NCBI RefSeq assembly: GCF_000024505.1 | Contig: NC_013532.1 | Span: 1,054,001 to 1,118,000 of the forward strand | DNA length: 64,000 nt | Source of the DNA: Anaplasma centrale str. Israel | GTDB taxonomy: Bacteria > Pseudomonadota > Alphaproteobacteria > Rickettsiales > Anaplasmataceae | Reading direction: 5' to 3' | Part shown: piece after piece, positions 61,923-64,000 of the stretch | How positions within the stretch are numbered: position 1 is the stretch's first letter | Layout of the letters: each line of letters begins with the position of its first letter | The notes under the pieces: generated by a model | Told to the model about the DNA's origin: nothing | Database searches by the model: none | The model's input: only the letters and a program-made list of their open reading frames with translations | Translations under genes and position numbers: made by a program

Positions 61923-64000
61923 CTACACACACTGCAACTTCCTGCTGCGCGCCTGTAAAAGTGCAATTACCACCACTATCAGAGCGGACAGGGCCATAAC
62001 GTAATTTCCGCCACAATCCCCACGCGAAATTGACAACCCAGTTATGAAATCCCCTTGCCATATGTCAGCAAAGACGTACCCATCACTACTAACATTAGAC
62101 ACTAAGAGCTTGCCTTCTACAGGCACCGATGTTACAGCAACTCCTACTTTTTCGTTCATCATTTCAGACACATTGCCCACAAACTCCCCGTCCATGGGCA
62201 CAATGACGTACCCCGCACCGTCGGACTTCCCATCACTCGCAATTGCTCTCTCATAGTTCACCAAAACCCTGTCACCCTTCTCAACAGTAACAATCCTACT
62301 GTTAATCTCAGCGAGAGGCAGTTTCACACTGTCGTTGCCCAACAGTCTAGCAAGGTAATTAGGCATCATGAGCATTAACCCAGCACAAACCAGAATTACG
62401 GATTCATAAACCCGGTTGCGCCTGATAAAATAACCCTGCATTCCAGCACAAAGGACAACAACACTTACGAAAGCCAGTGCAATCCGCGCGGCAGCCGTCC
62501 AGACATTTTCAACACCATACAGGATTATGTTGCTATCAAATATGAACATGAACGGAATGACCATGGTCTTTATGTTGTATAAGAACGACTGCACCCCCGT
62601 CTTGAATGAGTTCGCCGATGCTATAGCTGCAGCAGCGTAGGAGGCTATGCCCACAGGAGGCGTTACATCAGCCATTAAGCCGAAATAGAACACGAATAGG
62701 TGCAGCGCAATGGGAGGTGCTGTCAACCCGTTCTTGTGCGCCACCATACTCAGCACGGGAGCAACCAGCGTGGAAACCACTATGTAGCACCCAGTGGTGG
62801 GCATGCCCATGCCCAGCACTATGCAGATCAGCGCGGTCACCAGGAGCGCGACAAACATGTCGCCCCCAGCAAGTGCGTCAACAAGCGAACCTATGGTGAG
62901 GCCAAAGCCAGTAAGCCCAACAGTACCCACTACCAACCCTGCAGTAGCAGTTGCAACGGCAACAGCAAGCATGTTATTCGAGCTCGCTATCATCGCCGCA
63001 CCTACCTTCTTAAGGCCAGAACATATGGCCGGCAGCACACCGGAGAAATCACGCGCCCTCAATGAGGATACCACACCTTCAGTGAGCAACATAAAGACCA
63101 GAAACATGTTGGTCCAAAAGCACGCTAAGGATGTTGATACCCTCTCCACTACCAGGGACCACACAAGTATGAATACGGGCATGAAGTAGTGCATTCCCTG
63201 TCTGGCTATATGCCAAGCACTTGAGTCGCCGTTCTCGGAAAAATCCAAGTCTTCCGCAGCACCATCTTTGCTCACATCCCCCCTACAAAGTAGCAGAGCA
63301 ACGTATACAAGCGCCAGAACAAGAGCGACAAAGTACACCCCCCCTTCGCGGAAAATTGCCTTCACTCCCGGAATGTACAACCCCCATACGTTCACTCCAT
63401 TAATTACAACAAACGACGCCCCAAACAGTAGCGCAACAGAAGCTGCACATATGGCAAACTTCAGCAACGTGATCACGCTAGGAAGCATCCTGCGCCCTCC
63501 CGTGCGACCCTCGGTGCTCTGCCCTTGATGGTTCAACCTACAAGCTTCCAGATGCACAATAACAAGTAATCCCACATAAACCATCGCTGCAGGTATCAGA
63601 GCGTGCTTTACCACATCTGAGTACGGAAGCGCCAAAAATTCCGCCATGAGAAACGCTGCGGCGCCCATCACTGGCGGCGTTACCTGCCCGTTTATACCTG
63701 CAGAAACCTCAACGGCCGCGGCTTTTTCCGGCGACATCCCCATTTTTTTCATTAGAGGAATAGTGAAGGAGCCAATGGTTATCGTGTTCGCTACAGACGA
63801 ACCAGACATCATACCCATAAACCCAGAAGCGACAACGGCAGCCTTGGCAGGGCCCCCAACAGCGCCACGCAATAGCGCAAACGAGAGCCTAATGAAAAAT
63901 CCACCGGCACCTGCCCTATCCATGAGCGCGCCAAATAGTACGTACAAGAACACAAAGTTGCAGGACACCCCCAAGGCCACGCCAAACACCCCTTCTGACG
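61923..64000 (-). CDS. TRAP-type transporter permease, 4TM/12TM fusion, 5' end outside window
   Basis: The frame is open to the right edge, so the N-terminus is missing. About 690 residues are visible with some 16 hydrophobic helices. SNFVFLYVLFGALMDRAGAGGFF-type text (FVFLYVLFGALMD), GMMSGSSVANTITIGSFTIPLM, EVSAGINGQVTPPVMGAAAFLM and LGMGMPTTGCYIVVSTLVAP are hallmarks of TAXI-type TRAP permeases. These take up organic acids with a periplasmic binding protein, using ion gradients. A 140-residue non-membrane segment near the end (NSRIVTVEKGDRVLVNYE...) is a less usual addition. Substrate unknown. Confidence 0.9.
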   Translation of the reverse strand, partial: SEGVFGVALGVSCNFVFLYVLFGALMDRAGAGGFFIRLSFALLRGAVGGPAKAAVVASGFMGMMSGSSVANTITIGSFTIPLMKKMGMSPEKAAAVEVSAGINGQVTPPVMGAAAFLMAEFLALPYSDVVKHALIPAAMVYVGLLVIVHLEACRLNHQGQSTEGRTGGRRMLPSVITLLKFAICAASVALLFGASFVVINGVNVWGLYIPGVKAIFREGGVYFVALVLALVYVALLLCRGDVSKDGAAEDLDFSENGDSSAWHIARQGMHYFMPVFILVWSLVVERVSTSLACFWTNMFLVFMLLTEGVVSSLRARDFSGVLPAICSGLKKVGAAMIASSNNMLAVAVATATAGLVVGTVGLTGFGLTIGSLVDALAGGDMFVALLVTALICIVLGMGMPTTGCYIVVSTLVAPVLSMVAHKNGLTAPPIALHLFVFYFGLMADVTPPVGIASYAAAAIASANSFKTGVQSFLYNIKTMVIPFMFIFDSNIILYGVENVWTAAARIALAFVSVVVLCAGMQGYFIRRNRVYESVILVCAGLMLMMPNYLARLLGNDSVKLPLAEINSRIVTVEKGDRVLVNYERAIASDGKSDGAGYVIVPMDGEFVGNVSEMMNEKVGVAVTSVPVEGKLLVSNVSSDGYVFADIWQGDFITGLSISRGDCGGNYVMALSALIVVVIALLQARSRKLQCV

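Overview
The window looks like a chromosomal segment of a tick-borne Rickettsiales bacterium of the genus Anaplasma, most likely the A. marginale / A. centrale / A. ovis group. I infer this from gene content and style: alphaproteobacterial single-copy housekeeping genes in small scattered operons, a FAD-dependent thymidylate synthase (thyX), frataxin beside an MsbA-type exporter, an NtrX regulator without the sigma-54 loop, pyruvate phosphate dikinase, and a block of rapidly evolving repeat-rich lineage-specific proteins. No database search was possible, so the species is an inference.

Left part (1-16.9 kb). A nitronate-monooxygenase-like gene enters from the left edge, followed by SCO1/SenC, PstS, ribosomal protein S21 and sucCD. 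Downstream lie decayed tandem repeats that resemble the 3' end of alaS. alaS and pstC diverge from each other, and a short glutamine-synthetase-like protein overlaps pstC. Then come a metallo-beta-lactamase-fold hydrolase, a translationally coupled trio of envelope proteins with the layout of a secretion or pilus inner-membrane platform (GspL/GspM- or PilMNO-like), and a large membrane-anchored protein split by a frameshift at a run of five A.

Middle part (16.9-36 kb). lpdA is followed by an odd region with a short predicted secreted peptide, a very E/K-rich coiled-coil gene that looks truncated, and noncoding repeats. Next are ntrX, ftsQ-ddl, gshB, a BON-domain protein, aspS, a HAD phosphatase, an RDD membrane protein, ppdK, an MrpD/NuoN-like membrane subunit, a membrane-anchored cytochrome c and an alpha/beta hydrolase.

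Accessory island (36-45.2 kb). This is the most unusual part: a membrane protein with three kinds of tandem repeat and three CASCGH motifs; three paralogues that resemble the appendage-associated protein (AAAP/ALP) family, two of them convergent with near-identical inverted blocks and the third a deletion derivative carrying a 12-base poly-C tract; perfect hairpins between genes; and a large alanine-rich protein with a hydrophobic core. The pattern indicates gene conversion, recombination and possible phase variation.

Right part (45.5-64 kb). tRNA-Val(TAC), folD, a polysaccharide-deacetylase-fold protein, gmk, ccmC-ruvA-ruvB, an MFS exporter, sdhA-sdhB-thyX, cyaY-MsbA-like ABC exporter, glyA, the rpsF-rpsR-rplI ribosomal operon, a CvpA-family protein and a TRAP-type permease that runs off the right edge. 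Metabolically the window covers TCA-cycle steps (SucCD, SdhAB, Lpd), one-carbon metabolism (GlyA, FolD, ThyX), respiration (SCO1, cytochrome c, CcmC) and phosphate uptake (PstS, PstC).
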